DNA from: an uncultured Treponema sp.
GTDB lineage: Bacteria > Spirochaetota > Spirochaetia > Treponematales > Treponemataceae
DNA length: 64,000 bases
Reading direction: 5' to 3'
Assembly (NCBI GenBank): GCA_949300145.1
Contig: CASGDA010000008.1
Location: forward strand, 1-64,000
A program made the position numbers and the translations under genes. Below, piece by piece: positions 63,368 to 64,000 of the stretch; the first letter of the stretch is position 1; each line of letters opens with the position of its first letter. The notes under the pieces were generated by a model that saw only the letters and a list, made by a program, of their open reading frames with translations, did not search any database and was not told the DNA's origin.

Positions 63368-64000
63368 TTATTGCCCGTAATAAGCATTCGCACCATGCTT
63401 ACGCAAATAGTGCTTGTCAAGAAGAGTCTGCTGCATGGGTACAGGTTTATGCCCTTCAAGTACGTTGCAGTGCCACGCCATAAACGCCACTTCTTCCAGA
63501 ACAACAGCATTGTGCACCGCTTCCATCGGATCTTTTCCCCAGGCGAAAGGACCATGACTCTGCACAAGGACTGCGGGGATTTCATCAGGATTCAGATTCT
63601 TGAACCGTTCAATGATGACAGTTCCTGTTTCCTTTTCGTATGCGCCGTGGATTTCATCATCCGTCATGTACCGGGTGCAGGGAATCTCACCGTAAAAGTA
63701 ATCACCGTGGGTTGTTCCCAAAGGAGGGACACCTGCACCGCACTGGGCGAAAATGGTTGCCCACCGGCTGTGTGTATGCACGACACCGCCGATATTCGGG
63801 AACGCCTTGTAAAGTTCTATATGGGTAGGCGTGTCTGAGGACGGCTTGAGCTTTCCTTCCACGACTTTTCCTTCCAAATCGACAACCACCATGTCGTCAG
63901 CCTTCATCTCGTCATATTCAACTCCTGATGGTTTTATCACAACAAGCCCTTTCTCCCGGTCGATGCCGGACACATTTCCCCAGGTGAATGTCACCAGCCC
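63368..64000 (-). CDS. araD: L-ribulose-5-phosphate 4-epimerase (5' end outside window)
   Basis: The frame is open to the window edge ([15 protein letters not shown]), so about 20 N-terminal residues are missing. The class II aldolase-fold enzyme converts L-ribulose 5-phosphate to D-xylulose 5-phosphate in arabinose breakdown. Zinc ligands lie in [15 protein letters not shown] and [11 protein letters not shown]. The catalytic-tyrosine tail [17 protein letters not shown] matches E. coli AraD. It heads the visible operon with araR and the three sensor genes. Confidence 0.95.
   Translation of the reverse strand, partial: GLVTFTWGNVSGIDREKGLVVIKPSGVEYDEMKADDMVVVDLEGKVVEGKLKPSSDTPTHIELYKAFPNIGGVVHTHSRWATIFAQCGAGVPPLGTTHGDYFYGEIPCTRYMTDDEIHGAYEKETGTVIIERFKNLNPDEIPAVLVQSHGPFAWGKDPMEAVHNAVVLEEVAFMAWHCNVLEGHKPVPMQQTLLDKHYLRKHGANAYYGQ

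Overview
The window reads as a chromosomal segment of a host-associated spirochaete, most likely a Treponema-type gut or rumen organism. The inference rests on gene content: a secreted protein with the NADase-type glycan-binding fold common in Leptospira and Treponema, an unusually long PRPP synthetase, and many sugar-uptake and sugar-sensing genes. No rRNA, tRNA, insertion sequence, prophage or CRISPR array is recognisable. Coding density is high and no stretch longer than about 300 bases lacks a gene.

Layout. 1-710: end of a GLUG-repeat surface protein and a signal-less outer-membrane barrel fragment. 830-11100: housekeeping genes (argR, pgi, mntP, purB, engB, an ABC-F ATPase, tyrS) interrupted by an AT-rich secreted-protein gene. 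11168-22181: nadE, an orphan LacI regulator, radA, gdhA, and the glycogen genes glgX-glgP. 22315-28609: an AddB/AddA-type double-strand-break repair pair. 28635-34523 (minus): a run from a CxxC mini-protein, a membrane 4Fe-4S protein and a TlpA thioredoxin to an ECF substrate-binding subunit, a DUF4197 lipoprotein, prs and an FGGY kinase. A fused EcfA-EcfA'-EcfT transporter core diverges from it at 34636, followed by an overlapping SPOUT methyltransferase. 37763-44960 (minus): a porin-like protein, then a ROK regulator and an ABC sugar transporter operon ending in a polyol dehydrogenase. 45121-49454: a secreted protein, a sodium/solute symporter and an orphan IorA. 49520-53026 (minus): receiver protein, slyX, mscS and an acyl-CoA synthetase, with a divergent ABC exporter at 53145. 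54953-58072: a secreted Ig-like protein, an OmpR-type response regulator, a histidine kinase frameshifted at a T9 run, and a PepSY-like periplasmic protein. 58123-64000 (minus): araD, an AraR-type repressor, a sugar-binding lipoprotein and a YesM/YesN-type two-component pair, resembling the AraPST arabinose-sensing system.

Main observations. (1) About ten genes without a Shine-Dalgarno sequence have a -10 hexamer 5-9 bases before the start codon, often with a -35 at 17-bp spacing, which implies leaderless mRNAs. (2) The histidine kinase is split by a single-base frameshift at T9, suggesting phase variation or slippage. (3) The promoters of that two-component operon and of the PepSY gene share the same two half-sites 11 bp apart, at the same distance from the -10. 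(4) A small redox module sits between an ECF S-subunit and a fused ECF AAT core. (5) IorA lacks both its ferredoxin domain and IorB. All product calls come from reading motifs and recalled family features; no database search was run.
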